Assembly (NCBI GenBank): GCA_002449635.1
Contig: DJXF01000045.1
Span: 650 to 8,020 of the forward strand
DNA: 7,371 bases
Source of the DNA: Clostridiales bacterium UBA7011
GTDB taxonomy: Bacteria > Bacillota > Clostridia > Oscillospirales > Butyricicoccaceae
Direction: 5' to 3'
The position numbers and the translations under genes are program-made. Every line of letters starts with the position of its first letter. The first letter of the stretch is position 1. Below, in pieces: positions 1 through 6,120 of the stretch. The notes under the pieces are model-generated. The model did not search any database. It saw only the letters and a list, made by a program, of their open reading frames with translations, and was not told the DNA's origin.

Positions 1-896
1 CAGAAGCCCTTCTTCGGCGCTTCTTTTTCGTCCGTTTCCTCCTCGGCATCTTCCTCCGATTCCGCGGTTTCCTCTATTTCAGTCTCTGCTGCCGGTTCGA
101 TGCGTTCTGTGCGCGCATCAAGCTCGTCAGCTTCCTCTTCAAATTCTTTCTCTTCCTCGTCATCTATGCTGAACAGACGCGACCAAAAACCCTTTTTCGG
201 TGTCTCAGCCGATTGTTCTTCTTCCGGCTGTGCATCCGCAGTGTTCTCCGGCTCATCTGCCATCCGCTGTGTCTCCGGCTCGATGTCCTCCGCAAATGAG
301 CCTGCGGGTACCTCATCCAGCTGCTGCGTGAAATCTTGTGCCTCCAGCTTTTGTGTGGCATCTGCATCGTCAAACAGACGCGCCATCAGATCCGGTTCTT
401 CCTCCGGTTCGTTCAGCGGCGGTATGCGCGGATCCACCCACTCGGTCTGCGTGTGTCCCTCGGGATGCACTGCATCCCCGGAAGAATCCTCCTCAATTTC
501 GCCCAGACGCGCGAACAGCTTCGCAAACACATCGTCCTGCTCGGAAAGGGGGTCTGCAGGCTCAGCGGATTGTGCTGCGGCGAGATCATCCTGCTCCTGT
601 GTCAGCTGCAGGGTCTGTTCGGATGCGCGGGAAAGCGCAGACATATCCACCGTCTTTTCCTCCGGTTCAAGCGCCTGCGTCACGGTTTCCGCCGCCTGCG
701 AGAGCGGCATGGTGGACTGTTCGTCCGTCGAATCCAAACGGATGCCGAACTGATTCATCAGCCGTTCCAAATCCTCTTTGTCCTGTTCAGGGGCAGCAAT
801 ACCGGCTTCCCGCATAATGCTGTCAACATCGTACTGACTGCCGCCGGAAACATCGTCCAGTTCCTGTTTTAACTTTTCCAGATCCAGATCATCCAT
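1..896 (-). CDS. Acidic low-complexity protein of unknown function, 3' end outside the window
   Basis: I do not recognise this protein. The frame is open from an ATG at 896 to the left edge (298 codons visible, no stop). The start is supported by a GGGGAGGA ribosome binding site a few bases upstream, inside the end of rlmB. The ATG and the rlmB stop overlap by 8 nt, so the two are probably co-transcribed and translationally coupled. The chain begins MDDLDLEKLKQELDD and is rich in Glu, Asp, Gln and Ala, with no evident membrane segment or enzyme motif. A basic/aromatic motif, PKKGFWSRLF, sits at residues 233-242. A second copy starts at 294 (PKKGF, then the edge). The 51 residues between them hold 28 Asp/Glu. 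Related short blocks are LFARLG (127-132) and LMARLF (170-175). The visible part looks disordered. A folded or membrane domain may lie beyond the edge. The reading frame is secure; the function is unknown. Confidence 0.85.
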   Translation of the reverse strand, partial: MDDLDLEKLKQELDDVSGGSQYDVDSIMREAGIAAPEQDKEDLERLMNQFGIRLDSTDEQSTMPLSQAAETVTQALEPEEKTVDMSALSRASEQTLQLTQEQDDLAAAQSAEPADPLSEQDDVFAKLFARLGEIEEDSSGDAVHPEGHTQTEWVDPRIPPLNEPEEEPDLMARLFDDADATQKLEAQDFTQQLDEVPAGSFAEDIEPETQRMADEPENTADAQPEEEQSAETPKKGFWSRLFSIDDEEEKEFEEEADELDARTERIEPAAETEIEETAESEEDAEEETDEKEAPKKGF

Positions 897-1692
897 GGCT
901 GTCCTCCCCAAACCGCTGGCGCACTGCCTCATACAACAGCACCGCCGCTGCGGCCGATGCATTCAATGAATTTACTTTGCCCTTCATCGGAATGCTCACG
1001 ATGAAATCACACTTTTCGCGTACAATGCGGCTGAGCCCGCTGCCCTCCGAGCCGATGACAATCGCCGCCGCACCTGCGAAGTCCGCGTTATACAGCGTTT
1101 TGTCACCGCCGGCATCCGCCCCGAAAATCCATACGCCGTTTGCCTTCAGCTCTTCAATCGCGGCGGCGAGATTGGTGACACGCGCCACCCCGATGTGCTC
1201 AATTGCTCCGGCAGATGCCTTTGCCGCCGTGGCTGTCAGGCCGACCGAACGGCGTTTCGGAATAATGACGCCGTGTGCGCCGGCGGTTTCCGCCGAGCGA
1301 ATGACTGCGCCCAGATTGTGCGGGTCGGTCAGACCATCGCATATCAGGAGCAGCGGCTGCTCGCCGCGATCGCGTGCCGTCTGCAGAATGTCCTCCAACG
1401 AGACATATTCATGCGCCGCTGCCTGTGCAATCACACCCTGATGCACACCGGTTTCACTCATTGCATCCAGCTTTCGCCGGTCGCACTGTGTGACCACAGC
1501 GCCGGCTGCCTTCGCCATCGAAACGATATCCGCCATGCGGCCGTTCTGATCGGGCGCGACAAACAGCTTGTCTATGGTTTTTCCCGCGCGCAGCAGCTCC
1601 ATCACGGCATTTCTGCCCTCATAGAGTGCGGTTTCCCGCGCTTCCATATCTGTCTTGTGTCTATGAAAGGTTCTTTTGTTCTTTTGACTCAT
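889..1692 (-). CDS. rlmB: 23S rRNA (guanosine-2'-O-)-methyltransferase, TrmH/SpoU family
   Basis: This 267-residue SpoU-class (SPOUT, trefoil-knot) enzyme transfers a methyl group from S-adenosylmethionine to a ribose 2'-OH. By family resemblance the target is the 23S rRNA G2251-type site. After a basic N-terminal tail, residues 24-103 form the substrate-binding domain (YEGRNAVMELL at the start). The catalytic domain carries all three SpoU motifs: DPHNLGAVIRSAE (123-135, with the conserved Asn and Arg), IVIGSEGSGLSR (211-222) and SIPMKGKVNSLNASAAAAV (233-251, the knot and cofactor site). The length is normal. The ATG at 1692 has a GGAGAGGA ribosome binding site and its own promoter upstream. 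The 3' end overlaps the next gene by 8 nt. Family assignment is near certain. The exact target nucleotide is inferred, since close paralogues (TrmH, YsgA-like) share these motifs. Confidence 0.93.
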   Translation of the reverse strand: MSQKNKRTFHRHKTDMEARETALYEGRNAVMELLRAGKTIDKLFVAPDQNGRMADIVSMAKAAGAVVTQCDRRKLDAMSETGVHQGVIAQAAAHEYVSLEDILQTARDRGEQPLLLICDGLTDPHNLGAVIRSAETAGAHGVIIPKRRSVGLTATAAKASAGAIEHIGVARVTNLAAAIEELKANGVWIFGADAGGDKTLYNADFAGAAAIVIGSEGSGLSRIVREKCDFIVSIPMKGKVNSLNASAAAAVLLYEAVRQRFGEDSHG

Positions 1693-1727
1693 ATAATCCT
1701 CTCCATGTATTCCGTTCGGACAGTATC

Positions 1728-1757
1728 AGTATAACACAAAAATACACCGCCTGACAG
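1728..1757 (-). promoter_or_regulatory. Probable sigma-A promoter of rlmB
   Basis: Read on the minus strand, a -10 box TATACT (1733-1728) is preceded by TGT, giving an extended -10. A partial -35, CTGTCA (1757-1752, 4 of 6 matches to TTGACA), lies 18 nt upstream. Transcription would start near 1721, leaving a leader of about 30 nt before the rlmB ATG. It sits just downstream of two terminators, as expected for an independent transcription unit. The call rests on motif matching only. Confidence 0.6.
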
Positions 1758-1806
1758 CAAAAAAACAAACTTCCCTCTCTTTTCCGTCATTTTCCATGCA
1801 GAACAC

Positions 1807-1834
1807 AAAAATGCGGGCGCACCGCTGTGCCCGC
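1807..1834 (-). terminator. Second intrinsic terminator between lysC and rlmB
   Basis: On the minus strand the arms GCGGGC (1834-1829) and GCCCGC (1818-1813) form a 6-bp GC stem around a 10-nt loop, followed by A and five Ts (1811-1807). An alternative fold pairs GCAC with GTGC inside the stem. The opposite strand has no T-run, so it acts on minus-strand transcription. It lies about 130 nt beyond the lysC terminator, so it is either a backup or the end of a short unannotated transcript. Confidence 0.6.
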
Positions 1835-1960
1835 TGCCGGTTTCACCCGCCATATTGATATCATATCGCATGCGCAAATATACTGCGCCTCGCCTGTAAG
1901 CAGGTGCTCCTCAGGACGTCAAACAGCAGGTAAAGACGGCAGCCTGATGGATTTTTCCAG
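1835..1960. other. Intergenic stretch between two terminators, no gene seen
   Basis: This is the central part of the 325-nt gap between lysC and rlmB. I find no ORF with a credible ribosome binding site and no clear promoter. The 62-codon frame that starts at 1877 runs through the terminator hairpin and the rlmB promoter, so it is not credible. An 8-bp AT-rich inverted repeat (GGATTTTT/AAAAATCC, 1949-1969) overlaps the T-tract of the lysC terminator. The stretch may hold a small RNA, but nothing shows this directly. Confidence 0.4.
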
Positions 1961-1997
1961 AAAAAATCCGGTCTCCCGAAGCATGTCGGGAAACCGG
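1961..1997 (-). terminator. Intrinsic terminator of the threonine/aspartate kinase operon
   Basis: On the minus strand, 20 nt after the lysC stop, CCGGTTTCCCGA (1997-1986) pairs with TCGGGAGACCGG (1979-1968). The 12-bp stem has a single G-T wobble and a 6-nt loop, followed by A and six Ts (1966-1961). This is a textbook Rho-independent terminator and marks the end of the operon. Confidence 0.92.
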
Positions 1998-2017
1998 AAA
2001 CGCGCCGATGATTCGAT

Positions 2018-3223
2018 TCAGTCAAAGAACTTATCGTGTACCGCGCGAACGGCACGGGTTGCGTCCTCCTCATCAATGAGGACAGAAATTTTGATTTCCG
2101 AGGTGGAAATCATGCGAATATTGATCTGTGCGCTGGCCAGTGCGTCGAACATCTTGGCCGCAACGCCCGGAGCGGAGGTCATACCTGCACCGACAACCGA
2201 AACCTTGGCAATCTTCGCCTCATAGGAGATGCTGCTGCAGTGCAGCTTTTCCTTGTTTGCCTCCAGCAGCTCAACTGCTTCTTCCATCTGATTTCTGGAT
2301 ACGGTAAAGCTGATGTCCTTGGTGTTGTCGCGTCCGACAGACTGCAGGATAATGTCAATGTTGATTTTATTTTTTGCCAGCAGAGAGAACAGGCGGAACG
2401 CCTTGCCCGGCTCATCCGGCAGGCCAATAACAGCAATGCGGGCAACGTCCTTGTCGCAGGCGACGCCGCTGATAATCATCTTTTCCACAGAAGTAACCTC
2501 CTTGACTTTCGTTCCGGGATTTCTGGTGAGGCTGGAGACAACCTCAAGATCAATGTTGTATTTTTTCGCCATTTCAACCGAACGGTTGTGCAGAACCTGC
2601 GCACCCAGCGTCGCAAGCTCCAGCATCTCGTCATATGTGATTTCATCCAGCTTTTTCGCGCCCGGAACAACGCGCGGGTCAGCCGTATATACGCCGTCAA
2701 CATCGGTATAAATCTGACACAGGTCGGCATGCAGTGCCGCTGCAATTGCAACCGCAGTGGTATCCGAACCGCCCCGTCCGAGTGTCGTGATGCTGTCGTG
2801 GCTGTTGAGGCCCTGGAAACCGGCTACAATGACAATGCGTCCGCGGTCAAGCAGGGTGTTGATGCGCTCCGGACTGACCGAACGAATGCGCGCTGCGCCG
2901 TAATTGAGGTCGGTGCGGATGCCGGCCTGCCAGCCGGTCAGACTGGTTGCGTGAAAGCCCAGCTTGTTGATCGCCATTGCCAAAAGGGACATGGAAATCT
3001 GCTCGCCCGCGCTCAGCAGGACATCCATTTCACGCACCGGCGGATTGTCGGAAATTTCCGCCGCTTTCGCAATAAACTCATCCGTCGTATCGCCCTGTGC
3101 GGACACGACAACAACGACCTGATTTCCGGCCTGCGCCGTTTTGGTTACAATGTCGGCGACATTAAAGATGCGCTCGGTATTTGCCACCGAGGTGCCGCCG
3201 AATTTCTGCACAATTAAAGCCAT
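2018..3223 (-). CDS. lysC: Aspartate kinase (aspartokinase) with two C-terminal ACT domains
   Basis: It phosphorylates L-aspartate with ATP to give aspartyl phosphate, the first step towards lysine, threonine and methionine. The 401-residue chain is the monofunctional Gram-positive type. The amino acid kinase domain spans about residues 1-235, with KFGGTSV (7-13), the GRGGSDTTA nucleotide/substrate loop (149-157) and the YTDVDGVYTADPR segment (172-184). Two ACT domains follow (about 261-335 and 340-401), the usual site of feedback inhibition by lysine and/or threonine. The ATG at 3223 has a GAGGAGGA ribosome binding site 8-9 nt upstream. Codon 246 is a GTG with its own ideal ribosome binding site and may start a separate beta subunit (2488-2018). 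The gene is last in the block with hom and thrB, and a strong terminator follows. Which amino acid inhibits it cannot be read from the sequence. The symbol is by family; an organism with several isozymes might name it differently. Confidence 0.95.
   Translation of the reverse strand: MALIVQKFGGTSVANTERIFNVADIVTKTAQAGNQVVVVVSAQGDTTDEFIAKAAEISDNPPVREMDVLLSAGEQISMSLLAMAINKLGFHATSLTGWQAGIRTDLNYGAARIRSVSPERINTLLDRGRIVIVAGFQGLNSHDSITTLGRGGSDTTAVAIAAALHADLCQIYTDVDGVYTADPRVVPGAKKLDEITYDEMLELATLGAQVLHNRSVEMAKKYNIDLEVVSSLTRNPGTKVKEVTSVEKMIISGVACDKDVARIAVIGLPDEPGKAFRLFSLLAKNKINIDIILQSVGRDNTKDISFTVSRNQMEEAVELLEANKEKLHCSSISYEAKIAKVSVVGAGMTSAPGVAAKMFDALASAQINIRMISTSEIKISVLIDEEDATRAVRAVHDKFFD
2486..2503 (-). 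promoter_or_regulatory. Internal ribosome binding site and GTG start inside lysC (beta subunit)
   Basis: On the minus strand a consensus Shine-Dalgarno AAGGAGG (2503-2497) is followed, after 8 nt, by GTG (2488-2486), which is codon 246 of lysC and in frame. Initiation here would give a 156-residue protein (2488-2018) beginning just before the first ACT domain. Aspartate kinases of Bacillus subtilis and Corynebacterium glutamicum are known to make an alpha2beta2 enzyme from such an in-frame internal start at the same point of the chain. The site is seen directly; its use here is inferred. Confidence 0.75.
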
Positions 3224-3325
3224 GTGCTGTGTTCCTCCTCATGCTTCCCCGCACACTGCGCGGGGCGGGTTTCTATCAACTCCGGCACCGCTTTCAGGCA
3301 GCGGCGCGCAGGGGTTACTATACAT
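3224..3325 (-). other. thrB-lysC intergenic spacer with a hairpin before the lysC ribosome binding site
   Basis: This 102-nt spacer is much longer than the other gaps in the operon. On the minus strand CCCCGC (3265-3260) pairs with GCGGGG (3252-3247) in a 6-bp stem with a 7-nt loop, ending 6 nt before the lysC Shine-Dalgarno. No T-run follows, so it is not an intrinsic terminator. It is also too short for a lysine riboswitch. It could be an RNA stability or processing element that sets lysC expression apart from thrB. Confidence 0.4.
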
Positions 3326-4219
3326 TTATGCTTCCGACTGTACGGTCGCACCGACCTCATCACATGCAAGCAGCACGGGCTTCCAGTCGGGGAACCGGTC
3401 TGCAAAATACATGCAGGCGCGGCTGTAATACGTCCGGTCTTCCTTATCCACCATCGCAATGATGGTCGGACCGGCGCCGGACAGAAACGCACCGAGTGCG
3501 CCCAGTCCCTTTGCACTGCGGACAACCTCTTCGCCGTTCGGAATCAGACCGAAGCGATACGGCTGGTGCAGGCAGTCGCCGACAGCGACAGCGATGTTGT
3601 GCAGGTCGCCGGTGACAAGCGAACCGGTCAGCAGCGCCGCGCGCGACAGATTGAATACCGCATCGTGGTGGGGAATCGTGTTCGGCAGTGCGCCGCGCGC
3701 CGTCTCCGTAGACAGCTCAAAATTCGGAATAAAGGCGACAAAATCCACCTTATCCGCAATCGGCACGCGCACGCTCCAAACCTTTCCGTATTCCAGCAGC
3801 GCCGTGCAGAAGCCGCCGAGAATCGCAGGCGTGGAGTTGTCCGGATGGCCTTCAATCGCCGCCGCGAGGTCAATGATATTTTCCTGACGCAGCGGATTGC
3901 CGAGCAGCGCATTTGCGCCGAGCAGACCGGCGACCGTACAAGCCGAGGACGAGCCGAGTCCGCGCGTCTGCGGAATGCTGCAGTCCTCAATCAGCCGCAA
4001 GCCGGGCATCGGCCTGCCGCAGATGTCATAGACGCGGCGCGCGCACTGATAGACCAGATTGCTCTCATCAGTGGGGATATTTTCGCCGTTGACAGCGGAA
4101 ATTTCGATGTGATCGCTCTCCTCCATGGAAAAGCGGTCGTATAAATTGAGCGCAATGCCGATGGAATCAAAGCCCGGACCCATATTCGCGCTCGTTGCGG
4201 GGACAGTTACCGTTATCAT
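3326..4219 (-). CDS. thrB: Homoserine kinase (GHMP kinase family)
   Basis: It phosphorylates L-homoserine with ATP to O-phospho-L-homoserine, the substrate of threonine synthase. The 297-residue product has the family's usual length. GHMP motifs in order are the N-terminal PATSANMGPGFDSIG (7-21), the glycine/serine-rich phosphate loop GLGSSSACT (88-96), and the late motif GALGAFLSGAGPT near the C-terminal third. I start it at the ATG at 4219 because homoserine kinases begin MITVTVPATSAN. A TTG at 4249 would add ten residues (MPAACVCCDR) that do not belong to the family and would overlap hom. Only 4 nt separate the hom stop from this ATG and no good Shine-Dalgarno is visible, so translation is probably coupled to hom. 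Cytoplasmic. Confidence 0.95.
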   Translation of the reverse strand: MITVTVPATSANMGPGFDSIGIALNLYDRFSMEESDHIEISAVNGENIPTDESNLVYQCARRVYDICGRPMPGLRLIEDCSIPQTRGLGSSSACTVAGLLGANALLGNPLRQENIIDLAAAIEGHPDNSTPAILGGFCTALLEYGKVWSVRVPIADKVDFVAFIPNFELSTETARGALPNTIPHHDAVFNLSRAALLTGSLVTGDLHNIAVAVGDCLHQPYRFGLIPNGEEVVRSAKGLGALGAFLSGAGPTIIAMVDKEDRTYYSRACMYFADRFPDWKPVLLACDEVGATVQSEA

Positions 4220-4223
4220 ACGA

Positions 4224-5435
4224 TCACAGCAGACGCATGCAGCCGGCAACCGAGCCGAGTGCCGCGCGTTTCTCGTTCATCTGTGCTGTGGTCAGCTCTG
4301 CCGTGAGGCAGGCCGCCTCGCCCTCCGCCTGTGCGGAAAGCTGCGTGCAGTCCGGGAATGCCGCAAGCAGGCGTGCCGCCGCATCGTCGCCCGTCAGGCG
4401 CACATACCAGCGGGATGCAAACGAATTGAGCGGGCGGAGCAGCTTTTTGCTGCCGTCTCCCCAGTCAAACTGACGGCGGTGCTTGTCGTGCCGCACGCAG
4501 TCGATGACATCCGCGACGACGGCAGACGCGGTTGCGAGCTTGCCTGCGCCCTGACCGTAGAACATCGCATCTCCCAGCATATCGCCGGAGACAAGAATCG
4601 CATTGAATACATCATCCACACTGGCGAGCGGGCAGATTTTGGAGACAAAATGCGGTGCGACAAACGCATACAGCGTGCCGTCCTCCTGCAGGACAGCGCG
4701 TCCGAGCAGCTTGACCACACAGTCCGCCTGCGCGGCATAGCCGACATCCGCGAGCGTGATTTTGGAAATGCCCTCGGTCTCCACCTCTTCCGGGAAGATG
4801 TTGTCGCCGTAGGCGATATCGGACAGAATGCAGATCTTGCGGCAGGCATCCACGCCATCGACATCGGCGGCGGGGTTTGCCTCGGCATAGCCCTTCTGCT
4901 GCGCTTCCTTCAGTGCCGCGTCAAAGGTCAGACCGGCATGAATCATACGGGTGAGAATGTAGTTGGTTGTGCCGTTGAGAATGCCGGTGATGTGCAGCAT
5001 GCGGTTTGCCGTCAGGCACTGGAGCATCGGGCGGATGATCGGAATGCCGCCGCCGACAGATGCCTCGAACAGATAATTGACGTTGTGCTCCGCCGCGATG
5101 CGCAGCAGCTCTGCGCCGTGGCACGCGACGAGCTCCTTATTCGAGGTCACAACGTGCTTGCCCGCGAGCAGGCAGCGCTTGGTAAATTCATACGCTGCGC
5201 CCTTGCCGCCCATCGTCTCTACAACGATCCGCACCTCCGGGTCGTTTTCGATGACCGCAAAATCCTTGACAAATTTCTCCTGATACGGCGCGTCGGGGAA
5301 ATCGCGCAGATCGAGAATATATTTTACCTCAATCGACTGCTTTGCATTTTTTGTGACGGTAGCTGCATTGCGGTCGAGCACCTCATATACGCCCGAGCCT
5401 ACCGTGCCAAATCCCATGATTGCTGCCTGAAACAT
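4224..5435 (-). CDS. hom: Homoserine dehydrogenase, short C-terminal regulatory region
   Basis: It reduces L-aspartate 4-semialdehyde to L-homoserine with NAD(P)H, the branch point to threonine and methionine. The N-terminal Rossmann fold shows GFGTVG (8-13, GxGxxG). TSNKELVA (97-104) holds a conserved lysine near the active site. GYAEANPAADVDGVDACRK (182-200) carries Glu185, Asp196 and Lys200, with the same spacing as the catalytic Glu208, Asp219 and Lys223 of the yeast enzyme. FYGQGAGKLATASAV (292-306) closes the catalytic domain. At 403 residues it is shorter than typical ACT-bearing Gram-positive enzymes (about 430). The last 63 residues begin like an ACT strand (WYVRLTGDD) but lack the D-x-PG-V-L signature. 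The ATG at 5435 has an AAGGAGGA ribosome binding site 8 nt upstream. thrB follows after 4 nt. Confidence 0.95.
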   Translation of the reverse strand: MFQAAIMGFGTVGSGVYEVLDRNAATVTKNAKQSIEVKYILDLRDFPDAPYQEKFVKDFAVIENDPEVRIVVETMGGKGAAYEFTKRCLLAGKHVVTSNKELVACHGAELLRIAAEHNVNYLFEASVGGGIPIIRPMLQCLTANRMLHITGILNGTTNYILTRMIHAGLTFDAALKEAQQKGYAEANPAADVDGVDACRKICILSDIAYGDNIFPEEVETEGISKITLADVGYAAQADCVVKLLGRAVLQEDGTLYAFVAPHFVSKICPLASVDDVFNAILVSGDMLGDAMFYGQGAGKLATASAVVADVIDCVRHDKHRRQFDWGDGSKKLLRPLNSFASRWYVRLTGDDAAARLLAAFPDCTQLSAQAEGEAACLTAELTTAQMNEKRAALGSVAGCMRLL

Positions 5436-5471
5436 TCTGATCTTCCTCCTTATCCTTTTTCATGCAGACGG

Positions 5472-5915
5472 TTATTCTCTGGCGAGAATTTCAACCCGTG
5501 CGACGCCGGAGATGGACAGAATTTCCGCCATCAGCTGCTCCACCGAGCGATCCATGCCGCCGGTTCGCGCGGCAATGGTCACAGCGGCCTGCCCGTTGAC
5601 CGGAATCGACTGGTTGATCGTCAGGATGTTTGCGCCGGAGCGTGCAAACACCGAAAGAATCCCCGACAGCACGCCCGCGCGGTCTGAGACCATCAGGCTG
5701 AATGTAATCACGCTCTGCCGGGCTGCCTCAATCAGCGGCCGGATACCGTCCTTATATTTATAATATGCGCTGCGACTGAGCCCCGCCTTCTGCGCCGCTT
5801 CCCCCACAGTACGGAATTCCCCGCTCTGCAGGCAGCGGTTGACCTGCGCTACCTTGAGGAATACCTCCGGCAGCAAAGACGCTTCCACAATAAAATATTT
5901 CGGCTGCTGTTCCAA
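5472..5915 (-). CDS. ACT domain-containing protein, UPF0735/PheB-like, TTG start
   Basis: This 147-residue cytoplasmic protein is a probable amino-acid-sensing regulator. Residues 36-58 (VGEAAQKAGLSRSAYYKYKDGIR) resemble a small helix-turn-helix. Residues about 70-145 form an ACT domain with the ligand-loop signature DRAGVLSGIL (78-87) and SGANILTINQSIPVNGQA (93-110). Length and pattern (LSRSAYYKYKDG, then INQSIP) match the UPF0735 family, whose Bacillus member is PheB. The biochemical role of that family is not firmly settled, so I give no symbol. The start is a TTG at 5915, preceded by AAGGAG; no in-frame ATG lies near the N-terminus. It is the first gene after the promoter, 36 nt ahead of hom, which suggests a role in homoserine/threonine metabolism, either as an allosteric partner of Hom or as a transcription factor. 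That role is inference. Confidence 0.9.
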   Translation of the reverse strand: MEQQPKYFIVEASLLPEVFLKVAQVNRCLQSGEFRTVGEAAQKAGLSRSAYYKYKDGIRPLIEAARQSVITFSLMVSDRAGVLSGILSVFARSGANILTINQSIPVNGQAAVTIAARTGGMDRSVEQLMAEILSISGVARVEILARE

Positions 5916-5920
5916 TGGTC

Positions 5921-5954
5921 TGCGGCTCCTTTCTCCGCGGCATCATGCGCCGCA
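5921..5954 (-). promoter_or_regulatory. Possible RNA switch in the operon leader, around the first ribosome binding site
   Basis: Three short leader segments can pair in different ways. On the minus strand, a is TGCGGC (5954-5949), b is GCCGCGG (5941-5935) and c is GCCGCA (5926-5921). Segments a and b form a 5-bp hairpin that leaves the AAGGAG (5931-5926) free. Segments a and c are perfectly complementary (6 bp) and enclose the ribosome binding site. Segments b and c also pair (GCGG with CCGC). The stems are short and no ligand domain is seen, so this may be chance in GC-rich sequence. Confidence 0.3.
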
Positions 5955-5996
5955 TTGTCTTCCTGAGAAAAACATTTGTATTTTCACAGCATGGCT

Positions 5997-6026
5997 ATCA
6001 TACCACAAATATAGGCGAAAATGCAA
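5997..6026 (-). promoter_or_regulatory. Sigma-A promoter of the ACT-hom-thrB(-lysC) operon
   Basis: On the minus strand a -35 TTGCAT (6026-6021) is followed, after 18 nt, by TATGAT (6002-5997). A TGG just before the -10 makes it an extended -10. The start would be near 5990, giving a leader of about 75 nt before the TTG codon at 5915. It lies just beyond the ftsH terminator. The leader shows no threonine-rich leader peptide, and the promoter-to-gene distance is too short for a T-box. Confidence 0.8.
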
Positions 6027-6120
6027 CCCTTTTCCGGCCCGAATTGCGGATGTTCTGCAAAAAAACAGCAGATCGGGCGCTCTTTGGGCCGTTTTATGCA
6101 GGCTGCGCGCGGGCGTGCAC

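Noticed and set aside
100..872. Plus-strand Ser/Cys-rich and Arg-rich frames opposite the acidic protein
   Set aside because: The Ser-rich translation is what Glu/Asp codons give when read on the other strand. The minus-strand frame is open for 298 codons and has a good start.
1689..1877. A 62-codon minus-strand frame ending on the rlmB start codon
   Set aside because: It runs through a terminator hairpin and the rlmB promoter, lacks a good ribosome binding site and has no recognisable content.
2036..3217. A 393-codon plus-strand open frame opposite lysC
   Set aside because: It is antisense to nearly the whole of lysC, has no ribosome binding site or motif, and mirrors the codon bias of the real gene.
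3317..3345. A TATAGT box after the thrB stop as a lysC promoter
   Set aside because: No -35 hexamer better than 3 of 6 matches lies at a suitable distance, so I do not call it.
4220..4249. A TTG at 4249 as the thrB start
   Set aside because: It would add ten residues foreign to the family and overlap hom. The ATG at 4219 gives the standard homoserine kinase N-terminus.
4125..5687. A 520-codon plus-strand open frame opposite hom and parts of its neighbours
   Set aside because: It runs antisense to hom, whose motifs and ribosome binding site are clear. Its translation is Arg/Cys/His-rich with no domain, a typical shadow in GC-rich sequence.
5758..5955. A 65-codon minus-strand frame (MRRMMPRRKEP...) starting in the operon leader
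   Set aside because: It overlaps the ACT protein in another frame, has no ribosome binding site of its own, and is not threonine-rich as an attenuator peptide should be.
5916..5996. A T-box or threonine attenuator in the operon leader
   Set aside because: The leader is only about 75 nt, has no T-run terminator hairpin before the gene, no T-box sequence and no threonine codon run.
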